In this document: piece by piece, positions 34,001-40,971 of the stretch
Layout: each line of letters begins with the position of its first letter
How positions within the stretch are numbered: position 1 is the stretch's first letter
Source: Atherinomorus stipes
Taxonomy: Eukaryota > Chordata > Actinopteri > Atheriniformes > Atherinidae
DNA length: 64,000 nucleotides
Assembly: GCA_023101725.1 (NCBI GenBank)
Contig: JALJCO010003457.1
Span: 215,477 to 279,476, forward strand
Direction: 5' to 3'
Position numbers and translations under genes: made by a program
The notes under the pieces: generated by a model
Seen by the model: only the letters and a program-made list of their open reading frames with translations
Database searches by the model: none
What the model was told of the DNA's origin: nothing

Positions 34001-36182
34001 TCTTCAGAGGGAAATTTTTCCGCACCACTCGCACAGATCTGGTGCAGTCACTTGGCTGTGACGAGTGTGAGCGAAATCCTACTGAAGCACTCACAACTGC
34101 TTCAAACTTACACTCTTAAAGCTGAGTTTGGAAACGTTTGACGTCTGGCTGCTGATATGTCAGCTGTAGTTCTGGTAGCCTGGTGATCCTGGTGGTCCTA
34201 GTTGCCACTGTTTCAGTGAAGGTAGCAGAAGTTACATGAACAGATTTGTCCTAATATTCAAACTGGCAGTGATTGTAGATGGTGCAATAGCTTTCTAAAC
34301 ACTGGCTGGATGGCGATGTTGTGCCCTGGTCAAAAATGACCATGGTCATGCTCCAAAAACTGCAGCGTGATAATGAGGTGGACAGCCAGAGAGGACATTC
34401 CTTCTCCTACAAACCCAGTTTGTGTTATTGGTATGGAGAGAGCAAATGTGTGTCTGTAGCTCAGTGTGATAGGATTAGGTATTAGTAACGTAAGGGTTTA
34501 TCACTTATTCGACTATATGAGCCCTCCTTTGTTTAAATATTGAAGTGAAAACAGCGGCAGAAAGCTGTGTATACATCCTGGACACGGGGCCAGTACGTAT
34601 CCATCATTAGCCAGTTCTCTTTGGCTTTGTGTAGTCTGCACACAACCCTGTTTGCTGTGCAGAGATTTTGTCATTTGGTTAAATCCAGACCAAACTGTGC
34701 ACATACCATGAAAACAATACTGGATTTAAGACCTGCAGAGATTTTATCTACATCTTTGTCACGAAACATAAATCCACCTACAGTATTTCCTCCCGATGCC
34801 CTTACATGTCGATTGTTGATAAGTCAGCACTATAGAATGAGGTTTTCCTGTCAGTGTTTATCATTACTGGCTATATGCAGCCGTAGAACCGCTCCCCTTG
34901 TAATGAGCCTTGATGTGAAGAGCCCTTGACCAGCAGCAGTGTGTAGCGAGATGGAAATGAGAATGCTCTGGCTGCAAGTCTTGGGGGCAAAAATGAGCCG
35001 TAGGTCCGTATATACAGTGTTAGCTGTTGTATTTTGATTAGTGAAGTAGACTCAGGGCGTGTTTCTGTTTAATGTCGGTCCATTTAAAAGACAAAACTTC
35101 AAACTTGTCAGCCAGCAGCCCCACTGAAATTTGGATTCGGGAGACTAATTATTTGCTGCTTATAACACTGCGACTGATTATCACATTAAGGACTAAATAG
35201 GGGGATTATGAGGAGTTACTTACACCAAGTCATGTGGATATTAATGGATTTTGAGATGAAACAAAGCGAATTTCCTTCACATGATAATGTCTTCTGCGTC
35301 AAATATTTGCAGTTCGATGGCAATGATGAACATTCCTGTAGAGGTCCTGTTTGACATCAGATATGTGTGATTACTGAAGTTCTATAATGCTCTGATCAGT
35401 TCACTTGTGCAGAACTGTGCAAAAAGTCTTGAAAAAAAATGCCACAGTCTGCAGATAAACTGTAAATATGTATAATGATAACCTCATTCTGACCACGAGG
35501 GAAAGATTATTCACCTTTCAGACAACAGTATGACATGATTAAATATTTAGATTACACTTTTCTTCTTTTATTATGTGATGAGGGGACCACGTGTGAAAAT
35601 AACCCAAGAAAGGGGAGTTTAATGTTTACGTTTCTGAACTGACATCTGCAAATGTGGCTAAAATGTGGGCAATCCACATATGCTGCAGCGATCACTCACG
35701 CGTCAGTTCAAATCAGTCGGTTTGATGAATACTTTTGCAGGATGCTGTTTACACAAGCTCCTGGTTTCTCACATTGCACTGCAACCGCTTTTGATTTGTG
35801 AGTAAATTTGGATGTCTGCTGGAGTCATTTAGTGGGAAGCAAACAAAACAGAAGAAGGGCGCTGTTGCTGGAAAGTCGGAGAAATGTGTTATGGTGTGTG
35901 GTGTATTTGCTTTAGTGGCTGCTCTTAAGATTCATATGTGTGTGTCTGTGCGGCTTCCAGGTGCAGGCAGCTCTAAAGAGACAGTGGATGCAGTATAAAA
36001 CCCAGTTGGGTCAGAGACGGAAGGACCACTGCTCCATGCGCTCCACTTCCTACACCGCCACCTCCATCACAGAGGTGCCCGCCTTCATGTACCACCACGA
36101 CACCAACACTGAACACTTGAATGGGCGCCACACGGAGGACTCTGAGCTGGAGGCTCTTAAATCAGGAGACACATATGCCTAA
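4005..36182 (+). CDS. calcr: Calcitonin receptor with four tandem hormone-binding domains (gene-level entry)
   Basis: A class B G-protein-coupled receptor that binds calcitonin-family peptides at the cell surface and signals mainly through Gs and cAMP (family knowledge). Joined coding exons: 4005-4049, 6446-6593, 6871-6978, 9308-9393, 9507-9642, 9770-9880, 9956-10068, 10145-10217, 10310-10420, 10544-10656, 12168-12321, 12424-12534, 12621-12733, 15445-15536, 17465-17591, 23103-23256, 23980-24040, 24205-24271, 26668-26886, 27383-27424, 35961-36182. They total 2406 nt (801 aa plus stop); every junction is GT-AG and phase-consistent. Residues 1-20 are a likely signal peptide, about 49-474 four hormone-binding domains, 475-728 the seven helices, 729-801 the tail. 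Single-domain mammalian receptors are about 460-510 aa, so the excess is ectodomain. I recall multi-domain calcitonin receptors being reported in pufferfish. The intronic miR-489 supports calcr over a calcrl paralogue. Exon edges are by eye; 5' non-coding exons are not identified. Confidence 0.87.
4050..5555 (+). other. calcr intron 1, part upstream of mir-489
   Basis: AT-rich intron sequence with T-runs near 5409-5431. No exon or clear repeat is visible. The frames here have no recognisable family. Confidence 0.5.
5556..5637 (+). ncRNA. mir489: mir-489 precursor hairpin (intronic)
   Basis: The 3' arm at 5603-5625 contains GTGACATCATATGTACGG, which matches the miR-489-3p family as I remember it. 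The 5' arm at about 5567-5590 (GTCGTATGTATGACGTCA) pairs with it over about 20 positions, with one mismatch and several G-U pairs, around a loop of roughly 12 nt. It is on the host-gene strand in the first intron after the start codon, so it is likely processed from the calcr transcript. Precursor ends are approximate. Confidence 0.9.
5638..6445 (+). other. calcr intron 1, part downstream of mir-489
   Basis: Plain intron, with an A-run near 5888-5905. I looked for the companion miR-653 here and did not find a hairpin. Confidence 0.5.
6446..6593 (+). CDS. calcr: calcr coding exon 2: stalk and N-terminal helix of HBD1
   Basis: Follows a TTCTTCACAG acceptor and ends at a GTGAGA donor in phase 1. 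It encodes a Ser/Pro/Glu-rich stalk, then a helix containing [11 protein letters not shown]; Cys51 is the first conserved cysteine of the hormone-receptor fold. It finishes with the sequon NRT and a split Gly codon. The later modules end in the equivalent place with NKSG or NKPG. Confidence 0.82.
6871..6978 (+). CDS. calcr: calcr coding exon 3: first half of HBD1 core
   Basis: A phase 1-1 exon of 108 nt (111 nt in the three other modules). It encodes [19 protein letters not shown] and SCSDHL, so the FC, CW and SC cysteines are present. The second Trp of the usual WDGW is replaced by Leu, and the usual CPDYF is CSDHL. The donor is GTAAGG. Confidence 0.82.
7165..7953. mobile_element. Tc1/mariner-type non-autonomous element
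   Basis: The left end CAGTCGACCTAAAATTAGTC and the right end, whose reverse complement starts CAGTCATCCTCAAAATTATT, form terminal repeats. They are flanked by TA at 7163-7164 and 7954-7955, as expected for Tc1/mariner. No transposase frame remains. It lies in the HBD1 intron and is interrupted by a second element at 7348-7611. Confidence 0.75.
7348..7611. mobile_element. Nested TIR element (CACTGCAAAA ends) inside the Tc1-type element
   Basis: The left end is CACTGCAAAAGCTCAAATCT; the right end is its near-exact reverse complement, AGATTTGAGTTTTGCAGTG. TA flanks both sides (7346-7347 and 7612-7613). It has no coding capacity. Confidence 0.75.
7954..9307 (+). other. calcr intron 3, right part, with a purine-rich tract
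   Basis: From about 8629 to 8814 the + strand is strongly purine-rich and ends in an unbroken run of 22 G (8793-8814). No exon is seen between exons 3 and 4. Confidence 0.6.
8793..8814 (+). repeat. Homopolymer run of 22 G
   Basis: Uninterrupted G22 at the 3' end of a purine-rich stretch, able to form G-quadruplexes. Its exact length is uncertain because such runs are error-prone in sequencing. Confidence 0.85.
9308..9393 (+). CDS. calcr: calcr coding exon 4: short second half of HBD1
   Basis: The acceptor is CTCCACAG and the donor GTATTT; phase 1 to 0. It encodes [20 protein letters not shown] and a short tail. At 86 nt it is 27 nt shorter than the matching exons of HBD2-4 (113 nt each), and it lacks the HP...TWxNYxLC segment, although a sixth cysteine remains. 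HBD1 is therefore the most divergent domain. Confidence 0.78.
9507..9642 (+). CDS. calcr: calcr coding exon 5: HBD1-HBD2 linker and HBD2 helix
   Basis: Phase 0 to 1, after an acceptor at 9505-9506 (CCCAAAAG) and a 113-bp intron. It encodes an acidic, Thr/Glu-rich linker of about 29 residues, then [18 protein letters not shown], the helix with the first cysteine of HBD2 and an NKS sequon. The acceptor is weak (A-rich before AG), but it is the only one that keeps the frame open. Confidence 0.8.
9770..9880 (+). CDS. calcr: calcr coding exon 6: first half of HBD2 core
   Basis: Phase 1-1, 111 nt. It encodes [19 protein letters not shown], then QNCPDYF and GFDPE. It keeps WDGWLCW, CPDYF and the FDP loop, all close to human CTR, and carries an NDT sequon. 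Confidence 0.86.
9956..10068 (+). CDS. calcr: calcr coding exon 7: second half of HBD2
   Basis: Phase 1 to 0, 113 nt, after a 75-bp intron. It encodes [19 protein letters not shown] and IWTNYTLC. The fifth and sixth cysteines and the TrpxxTyr pair are present. The NRT sequon before Trp is lost here (KKIW), but NYT remains. Confidence 0.86.
10145..10217 (+). CDS. calcr: calcr coding exon 8: HBD3 helix
   Basis: Phase 0 to 1, 73 nt. It encodes [20 protein letters not shown] and FNKPG, the shortest helix exon of the four; HBD2 and HBD3 are joined by only about eight residues. The Asn is followed by Lys-Pro, so the sequon seen in HBD2 and HBD4 is absent. Confidence 0.84.
10310..10420 (+). CDS. 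calcr: calcr coding exon 9: first half of HBD3 core
   Basis: Phase 1-1, 111 nt. It encodes [19 protein letters not shown] and [12 protein letters not shown]. The Trp of WDGW is replaced by Gln, and the usual DFDP loop reads RHKP. The cysteines are intact. Confidence 0.86.
10544..10656 (+). CDS. calcr: calcr coding exon 10: second half of HBD3
   Basis: Phase 1 to 0, 113 nt. It encodes [20 protein letters not shown] and MTWTNYSLC. Its first 40 or so bases are almost identical to exon 7, which suggests recent duplication or gene conversion between HBD2 and HBD3. NMT and NYS sequons are present. Confidence 0.86.
11011..11273. mobile_element. TTAAAGG-type MITE in the HBD3-HBD4 intron
   Basis: The left end is TTAAAGGAGCTGTATCATG. 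The right end, CATGATAGGGCTCCTATAA, is its imperfect reverse complement. It resembles the other TTAAAGG-ended elements in this window. It helps to explain why the intron before HBD4 (1.5 kb) is longer than the other introns in the HBD cluster. Confidence 0.6.
11274..12167 (+). other. Rest of the HBD3-HBD4 intron
   Basis: I see no further HBD-like exon and no clear repeat here. Confidence 0.5.
12168..12321 (+). CDS. calcr: calcr coding exon 11: HBD3-HBD4 linker and HBD4 helix
   Basis: Phase 0 to 1, 154 nt, after a 1.5-kb intron. It encodes a linker of about 35 residues rich in Ala, Glu and Gln ([13 protein letters not shown]) that may form a helical spacer, then [17 protein letters not shown] with the first cysteine of HBD4. 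Confidence 0.84.
12424..12534 (+). CDS. calcr: calcr coding exon 12: first half of HBD4 core
   Basis: Phase 1-1, 111 nt. It encodes [19 protein letters not shown] and [16 protein letters not shown] and the Phe of DFD are retained. This domain lies next to the membrane and so occupies the position of the single domain in ordinary receptors. Confidence 0.87.
12621..12733 (+). CDS. calcr: calcr coding exon 13: second half of HBD4
   Basis: Phase 1 to 0, 113 nt. It encodes [20 protein letters not shown], then RTWSNYTLC and NENTKAKLK. All the conserved features are present, including NRT and NYT sequons, and the C-terminal stretch leads into helix 1. Confidence 0.87.
13239..13463. mobile_element. 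hAT-type palindromic MITE, copy A
   Basis: The ends CAGGAGTCCCCAAGTC and (reverse complement) CAGGGCTGCCCAAGTCCAGT are inverted repeats. Inside are the paired motifs ACACCTGAATCAAAT and ATTTGATCCAGGTGTGTTGG, found in all copies of this family here. The flanking 8-mers do not match clearly. Confidence 0.65.
13777..13972. mobile_element. hAT-type palindromic MITE, copy B (degraded ends)
   Basis: The core CAACACACCTGACTCAAAT and its mirror CCAGGTGTGTTGCAGCAGGG belong to the same family as copy A. Both ends are eroded, so the limits are approximate. Confidence 0.55.
13981..14808. mobile_element. TIR element with GGGGCCTCATTTATAAA ends
   Basis: The left end GGGGCCTCATTTATAAA is matched at 14792-14808 by TTCATAAATGAGGCCCC. 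Subterminal GCGTACGC-like motifs occur on both sides (14020-14028, 14711-14720). The interior has no intact transposase. The ends resemble Harbinger-type fish elements, but I could not fix a target duplication. Confidence 0.65.
14809..15444 (+). other. End of the intron before helix 1
   Basis: I see no exon or clear repeat between the TIR element and exon 14. Confidence 0.5.
15445..15536 (+). CDS. calcr: calcr coding exon 14: transmembrane helix 1
   Basis: Phase 0 to 2, acceptor TTCCTTTCAG, donor GTAATA. It encodes [19 protein letters not shown] and then IFFYF, the hydrophobic first helix with the class B GHxLSI motif. It reads closer to CALCRL than to human CALCR in this helix. Confidence 0.88.
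15537..17464 (+). other. calcr intron between helix 1 and helix 2 exons
   Basis: AT-rich intron; I see no repeat family or extra exon in it. Confidence 0.5.
17465..17591 (+). CDS. calcr: calcr coding exon 15: intracellular loop 1 and helix 2
   Basis: Phase 2 to 0. It encodes [20 protein letters not shown] and then [24 protein letters not shown] is the class B signature of loop 1 and helix 2. The donor GTGAGT follows 17591. Confidence 0.88.
17592..18035 (+). other. Start of the 5.5-kb intron before helix 3
   Basis: Nothing recognised. Confidence 0.4.
18036..18436 (+). repeat. tRNA-derived SINE-like fish repeat
   Basis: Near the left end GTGGCGTGGTGGTTAGCACC resembles an A box, and GGTTCGAACGATTCC a B box. 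The body includes GTGGAGTTTGCATGTTCTCC and GTTCTCTCCGGGTACTC, phrases typical of a very common ray-finned-fish repeat, and the right end has a short ATGGATG-like tail. Three short frames inside it are not genes. A fragment of the same family lies at about 49912-49965. Confidence 0.7.
18437..23102 (+). other. Remainder of the 5.5-kb intron before helix 3
   Basis: No exon is recognised. About 19235-19413 looks like the tail of a fish retroelement (GTGCTATATAAATCCAATCC). There is a T22 run at 22271-22292. The 95-codon minus frame at 20368-20655 has no family I know and is probably chance. Confidence 0.45.
23103..23256 (+). CDS. calcr: calcr coding exon 16: helix 3 to start of helix 4
   Basis: Phase 0 to 1, after a 5.5-kb intron. 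It encodes [20 protein letters not shown] and then [17 protein letters not shown], with WYYLLGWG at the end. It contains the class B hallmark MLCEGIYL and the cysteine of the loop disulphide. Confidence 0.9.
23257..23979 (+). other. calcr intron between exons 16 and 17
   Basis: Plain intron; nothing recognised. Confidence 0.5.
23980..24040 (+). CDS. calcr: calcr coding exon 17: helix 4
   Basis: Phase 1 to 2, 61 nt. It encodes [19 protein letters not shown], giving the conserved GWGFPLVP at the join with exon 16. The donor is GTGAGT. Confidence 0.88.
24205..24271 (+). CDS. calcr: calcr coding exon 18: extracellular loop 2 and start of helix 5
   Basis: Phase 2 to 0, 67 nt. It encodes [20 protein letters not shown] followed by ALL. 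The NCW cysteine pairs with helix 3 in this family. Confidence 0.88.
24724..25021. mobile_element. hAT (Charlie-like) MITE with 8-bp target duplication
   Basis: The ends CAGTGATTCTCAAACTTTTT and AGTTTGAGAACCACTG are inverted repeats of the CAGTGGTTCTCAAACT type. The 8-bp GGTTAAAT flanks both sides exactly (24716-24723 and 25022-25029). The interior has C-runs and no frame. Confidence 0.85.
25483..26251. mobile_element. hAT-type palindromic MITE, copy C, split by a second element
   Basis: The left half (about 25483-25603) has CAAACTCTGGTCC and GCAACACACTTGATTCAAAT. The right half (about 26191-26251) has CAGGTGTGTTGCAGCAAGG and ends near ACCGGTCCCTG. The element at 25604-26190 divides the two. 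The outer limits are approximate. Confidence 0.6.
25604..26190. mobile_element. Nested TIR element with 8-bp target duplication
   Basis: The left end AGGGGCCGTTCACACGAGG and the reverse complement of the right end, GGCTACGTTCACACGGAG, are inverted repeats. The flanks TAAGTCTG (25596-25603) and TAAGTCAG (26191-26198) match at 7 of 8 bases, as for hAT. The frames of up to 114 codons inside overlap on both strands and show no transposase motif. Confidence 0.7.
26668..26886 (+). CDS. calcr: calcr coding exon 19: helices 5 and 6
   Basis: Phase 0-0, 219 nt. It encodes [40 protein letters not shown], and then [12 protein letters not shown]. The KLR...AVRATL loop and PLLGIQF are conserved G-protein-coupling elements of the calcitonin-receptor subfamily. 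Confidence 0.9.
26887..27382 (+). other. calcr intron between exons 19 and 20
   Basis: Nothing recognised apart from the splice sites. Confidence 0.5.
27383..27424 (+). CDS. calcr: calcr coding exon 20: helix 7
   Basis: Phase 0-0, 42 nt, encoding [14 protein letters not shown]. This is the small helix 7 exon typical of class B receptors. Because it is symmetric, skipping would keep the frame; a splice form lacking helix 7 is known for mammalian CALCR. Confidence 0.88.
27425..28907 (+). other. Start of the 8.5-kb last intron
   Basis: Mostly plain. From about 28556 (CACTGCAAAACTTATTCG) to 28770 the sequence resembles a common fish MITE with phrases such as CTGTTGGATTTACTTAACAC, but I could not match its two ends. 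Confidence 0.4.
28908..29077. mobile_element. hAT-type palindromic MITE, copy D (truncated)
   Basis: It contains CCAACACACCTGAATCAAAT and its mirror GACAGGTGTGTTGGAGCAGG, the family motifs of copies A-E. The terminal CAGGG is missing on both sides. Confidence 0.55.
29084..30485 (-). mobile_element. PIF/Harbinger element with TAA target duplication and transposase remnant
   Basis: The left end CCCTGTTTTCACACCGGACG and the reverse complement of the right end, CCCTGTGTTCACAGCGGACG, are terminal repeats. TAA flanks both sides (29081-29083, 30486-30488), the classic Harbinger duplication. On the minus strand 29970-30218 encodes WVHQILQRC and [10 protein letters not shown] with [11 protein letters not shown], which resembles the N-terminal region of Harbinger transposases. 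The catalytic domain is not present as an open frame, so the element is dead. Confidence 0.78.
30491..30713. mobile_element. hAT-type palindromic MITE, copy E, with target duplication split by the Harbinger element
   Basis: The ends CAGGGGCGCCCAAGTTCGGT and (reverse complement) CAGGGATACCAAAGTCCAGT are inverted repeats. The right flank is CTCTAAGG (30714-30721). The left flank, CTCTAA at 29078-29083 plus GG at 30489-30490, reads CTCTAAGG once the Harbinger insertion and one TAA are removed. Confidence 0.82.
30801..31012. mobile_element. 212-bp TTAA-flanked MITE, copy 1
   Basis: Ends at TTAACTCATTCACTGCCATT and its reverse complement, with TTAA at both outer ends (piggyBac-like target). It is the same length as copy 2 at 48191-48402 and differs from it at two positions. 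Overlapping short frames on the minus strand are artefacts of the repeat. Confidence 0.82.
31134..31437. mobile_element. Harbinger-type MITE with TTA target duplication
   Basis: The left end TGCTGCCTTCATGTGGTATG and the reverse complement of the right end, TGCTGCCTTCATGTGGTACC, match closely. TTA flanks both sides (31131-31133 and 31438-31440). The 139-codon frame at 30994-31413 is repeat sequence. Confidence 0.75.
31853..31930 (-). repeat. tRNA-like remnant (SINE head or tRNA pseudogene)
   Basis: The reverse complement has TGGCTGACTGGTAAGC (A-box-like) followed by GGGGTTCAAACCCTGCC (B-box-like) at tRNA-like spacing. No acceptor stem can be formed, so it is not a functional tRNA gene. Confidence 0.4.
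31931..35960 (+). other. Remainder of the 8.5-kb last intron
   Basis: I see no exon, RNA gene or clear repeat. The frames at 33725-34141 and 34567-34929 show no family resemblance. Confidence 0.45.
35961..36182 (+). CDS. calcr: calcr coding exon 21: helix 8, cytoplasmic tail and stop
   Basis: Acceptor at 35960 and TAA stop at 36180-36182. It encodes [20 protein letters not shown], then a Ser/Thr-rich tail with [12 protein letters not shown] and EHLNG, ending [13 protein letters not shown] is the conserved helix 8. The TSYT and EHLNG portion recalls the CALCRL tail more than mammalian CALCR. Confidence 0.9.
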   Translation: MQAALKRQWMQYKTQLGQRRKDHCSMRSTSYTATSITEVPAFMYHHDTNTEHLNGRHTEDSELEALKSGDTYA

Positions 36183-38200
36183 AAGTCATACTTAGGATGA
36201 GGAGCGTAGCAGCGGAAACATCCCAAGAAGAGCAACAGAGCAACGGAGATGTACAGTAAGAAAAGAAAATGAATCCGGCCTGATCGCCATATCTCAGTGA
36301 TTAAATCTCAGAGGCTTCTGCTGGTTTGTTCAGCACAGGATAATAATACGGGTCTGGAAATGAAGAGCTCATCAAGAGCAAGATGGATTAGCTACAAGGC
36401 GGACGCTCTTTACATTTTACTTTAAATTGCTGCTGTAGCTGCTTTTTTTTTTTTTCTTTTTGAGAACTTTGACGTGGAAAATGTGTAAGCAGCGCTGCTC
36501 TTGCTGCGTCAACTTCCTGAAGCTGCTAATCTGTGTGTGCGCTGGCGTTGGTGGAGGCAGAAGTAACTGTGCTGTTTTTCTGTTTTCCATGGCGGCGCTG
36601 AATGTGGCAGAAAGGATGCTAGCGGTTATGGCTCGGCATGATGTTGCAGGTTAATTGTAGGATGAAGAGGATTATCACGATGAAGCAGAAGACCCAATCA
36701 TTCCTAACCTCGCCTATACCAAAGGGTACAGTTTCTCTGTCCAGCCGAGCACAGAAACGTGACGCAAAAGACATCAAGAAAACTCCCAAACCAGAACTTT
36801 TGTGCCATGCCAACTCTAAAACACCCTCTGTGCTTGAAGCTCTGGAAATGTGTAGATATAATGTACAATCGCTACATGTCATTTGGAAGATGTTTGAAAC
36901 GTTTTTTTTTCCACATTTTCTGTTTGTGTATTTTTTTAGTATTGCCAGTTCCTAAGTATGTGCTACGTGTACGTCCTGTGATGCTGCGTTCCCAACAGCT
37001 TTGTTGTTTGGCAGTTGCTGTGTTTTGTGCCAAGGCTGACGATCACAAGGCGGAGAGACAAAAATACACACATAAAACCAACCAAGAGGAAAAAAAAAGT
37101 TACTTTAACACTGACAAGAGCTGTTTTGCTGAGAGAGTCGAGATGTGCCATCAGTTGTGCCAGTGATCCTCACAAAGGTTTTACTCTATCGTCCTGACAC
37201 TGCTCCTGATGCCTAAAATTCATCGTCAGCCCTTATAAAAAAAAGAGAGAAACTGTTATCTGTGCATCTTTACTAACTCATTTTTTAACCTTTTATCTGA
37301 CTGAGCATTCAGAGTGGAAGACAGACTCGTGAAAGATGAAATGTGGAGATTACAATCACTGATGTCTAAAGCATATTCACATTTCTCACAGTGTTGCACA
37401 AACATCAACAACAATCATCCTTTCATGGTTCTGGCTACATTCACATCTGTATTCCTCCTCTTTCTTTCATTAATATTAAATATTTTTTCTTATAAACCTT
37501 ATAGAAAAACACTCAGAATCTGTGCGAGTTTCTTAACTGCTCATTAATTGACATGTAAATGCAGCCAGAGCAAAGCATTTTCAACTGTAGTCCATATAGC
37601 CAAAAGTCATTAATGCCTCTGGCTGCTTACACAGCCGTAATTTGTTTTGACTCCTTAACAGAAAATTAATGTTCTTGCACAACCGACTGCAAAAGAGTTC
37701 CAGTTTTAGCTAAATTATTCAGAATGAAAAAGAATTAGCTGACCAAGTGGGTGATAATCTGTTTAAAAAGGGAGTACAAATTAAGTGAGCACGACTCTGC
37801 TGGATCTATTTGATGAAGATGTAAATTGTTGCATACAAGATGTTTACAGCTGTATACAAATATACAAACTATTTGATAAAATCACAGATCATCTGAATGG
37901 TCTTTTAAAGTAAGTTTTGAGTCCCTTGCAACAACTTAATTAGCTGCATCTGTCAGATTTCTGTTTTTACCTTCAATTTTCCGTGTCTACATGGTGCTAC
38001 AGTGTTACTGCTGTCTCTGTTGAAAGCCTGGTTACAGCATGTGTGCTGATTTTTTAGGGTATCTTGTTAACTGGAATGACTCATGGATATGTGTGTGAGA
38101 AATCAGTCATAAAATGGTTATAATAGTTACAATAAACAACGTGCCATTCTCACACATCTGCTGAGCAATTGCCAGCAAACAGAAGTGTCTCACAGCTGGT
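36183..38200 (+). other. Probable calcr 3' UTR and downstream sequence
   Basis: Directly follows the stop codon. Candidate polyadenylation signals are ATTAAA at 37475-37480 and AATAAA at 38131-38136; another AATAAA lies at 41694-41699. Sequence alone does not show which is used. Overlapping frames up to 135 codons have no recognisable family. Confidence 0.45.
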
Positions 38201-38974
38201 GAGTTTCTCAACAGCTACAGTAAGCAATTAATGTCTGATTTCCTAAAAGGTATTAAGGTAAAAGTTATGATGTTTTAAGCTAAATACTTTTATTTCATAT
38301 CTTTCAAGTCTTTTAGTTCTTGTTTTGGGGTATTTTTTAATCTTTTTTTTGTCTTTTTGCTGCTTTTCTGATACGAGGTATCTAGATATTGTTTGGGCCA
38401 TCTTCCATCACAGATTTTTCAGGATTTCTAGGTTTTCACAATGTTTCCATGTCAGTGACTGTAACATTAAGCATCATCCATCCAACAACTGTGCTCCAAA
38501 CACTTACACTTTGCTCACATATTCTGTGTTGACTGAATCATTTCACAGGTTTGCTTCCAAAATGCTTCAGGCTTGTTTTGATGCTCAAATGTTTTGCAAT
38601 CTCTCGCTCAGACAGGATTTTAGTTTGCTTTACAGACCTGAACTTGACTTCCACCACCTCTGTCATTTCCTAATTACAAACAAAAGAAATGGGTATTTAA
38701 ATGTGCTGACTGGCTTGGTCTGTCCCTGAGGTGAAAGAACCGTGACCCAGATATGATAATGTAGGTCTGGCAAATGTTCCAAACTCCTGTTTTGTTTGTT
38801 TGTTTGTCTCTCTTGTGACAAACTTCACAAAACCTAAATTGGTAAATCGGTCTTGCTTGAATTTGGAATGAATGGCTCTTTGTAATTTTAGAATGTTTTG
38901 GGGATCAGATGAATGACATGTTTAAAACATGAGATCACATTAATCACACTGAATAGATTGATATTTATGGGCTG

Positions 38975-40138
38975 CACTGCTAAAAAAAAAAAAACTGTAA
39001 TATCACAGATTTTTTTGTGATATTTAACATTTTTTCCCCATTTTTTAAAAAATCCAGAAATAACAATAAAATCAGGAAATAGGCTGTGAATTTACAAGTC
39101 TCACATGAAATAACATGAAAAGCCTGTACCTGTAAAAAGACATGAAGTTTCAATTTTTTTTTTTTTAAAGAAGATGCCATTTCATTTCACATAAAAAAGA
39201 ATGTTAAAATACATTTTCAATGTATTTCCTGTTAAAAATTTCCTTAGCAAAAGAAAAATGTTTTTTGGTAGTTTAATCTATTTACACTAAAAAGAGTATC
39301 TGGGCTGTAATTGATATTTAAGACTTCTTTACATTGATCTAACTGACTTATTTTGGTTTGTGGATTATTATTAATATTATTTTAGTCAAATCAACTTAAA
39401 AACCCCTCTTCCTAATCTGACACATGTTTTTACTTTAGCTCAAACTAAATTTATTAAGTTGTTTCAGTGTAGCATGCATGAACAACAAAGGGGCGGGGCT
39501 ACTTTCAAAACAACATATCAGGACCACAAAGCAAATTCAACAGAAATGACCCTCTTATGATTGTTATCCTATAAATTTGAGTTAAGTGTTTACTGCCTTT
39601 GTTATGTTCAGATTCAGAAGAAGTTGTTGAGAAAGTCTGTTAAGTTTGGATGTTAAAGTTGCACCATGAGTGTGAAGGACAGTTCAAGGAGATGAAGTCA
39701 TCATCATATCCAAAAACTTTAAATATCCAGAACAGAACCAACATAGTTTATTTGAAAGTTGTGTTGCTGTTCTATTACAGACTCTGGATTTAGTCATGGT
39801 GCAAACTTAACCTACGTTAATATGCATTAAAATCAAATATTAATGCAGCAGGGGTGGCTTCTGGATCAATAGTGACTTCTCTCCCTGAAGAATTGGCTTT
39901 TTAACATATGTCTAGGTTATTTTCTTGTTATTATACATCTTAACATCCTTCATTAAACCTTACAATGCCAAAATAAAACAAAGATTTCATGTAAAAGCAA
40001 AGTTATAAACTGTATTTTTATCATGGAAAATGGCTGTGCTTTTATGGGACAGTTTTTCTCTGTAATTTTACAGTAATTTCTGGCGCCCCAGCTGCCGGAA
40101 TATTACAGGGTTTTTTTTAACGTTTTTTTTTTACAGTG
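38975..40138. mobile_element. Probable TIR element with CACTG(Y)AAAAA ends
   Basis: The left end CACTGCTAAAAAAAAAAAAA and the reverse complement of the right end (CACTGTAAAAAAAAAACG) are similar. CTGTAATAT occurs near both ends, and TCTGGCGCCCCAGCTGCCGG near the right, a phrase seen in fish repeats. The A-runs make the match weak, and it may be a composite. Confidence 0.4.
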
Positions 40139-40251
40139 TGCTTGTATGCATACAGTATTAACACTCACACACTTTCCTTTTAAAATCCAATCAGAAAGTG
40201 CGTCCAAACTTTTGATTGAGTGGGTTTGTGAAAATTTGTATATATATTCGA

Positions 40252-40628
40252 GGGGCAACAATACATGTGTTGGTATCACACTATACTGTATGTATCCACG
40301 GTGAGCACGATGTATTGACTATTGAACAATATAGAGTGTATGATTTACTTTATCAGTTTTTGATCTGACAATGAGCTCGGTGTTGAAAACTCTGTGGATC
40401 TGTGTTCCACTACATTCAGATTTGGCATTTGGAACTACTTAGGTTTACATCTTAAATATATCTCTGATGGTAAGCTGTTGTAGACAAAAAAACACGGGGT
40501 TAAAAAGTGCATGAAAATGCTTTTTCTTTTATTTCTTTTTTATTTTGTATCGAAAAAATATTGAACCATGACACTAAAGTATTGAACTGAGCTGAACCGT
40601 GCATTTTTTTGTGTCGTTGTACCCCTAA
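40252..40628. mobile_element. hAT element of the AGGGGTGCAACGATAC family, degraded copy
   Basis: The left end AGGGGCAACAATACATG and right end CGTTGTACCCCT resemble the ends of the better copy at 60581-60930. The flanks do not show a matching duplication. Confidence 0.55.
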
Positions 40629-40671
40629 TGCATATATATATGTATACATACATATATAAACTGTACATATA

Positions 40672-40971
40672 CAGTCGTCCTCAAAATTATTCATACCCTC
40701 CAATTAAGTTCACAATAGTAATCTAAATAACAATAAACTAAAGATATACCTGTACTAATAATAAATAAAAAATTGCAAAATTATAATTTACTGAAATAAA
40801 ATGTTGCTTTTCACTTGTTTTTTAAAATGATAATTTTAAAAAACAAACAAACAAAACTGTCTCGGACACATGAGAGCACTTTTGCCATGAACGGTGGACC
40901 ATTAGAGAAAAGACCTGATTGCAGTGATTGCCTCAGTGTTGCTCAACTAAATTTTAGCTTCGGAGCCCCAT

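Noticed and set aside
33725..34141. 138-codon open frame in the last calcr intron
   Set aside because: No recognisable domain; lies in an intron without supporting splice sites.
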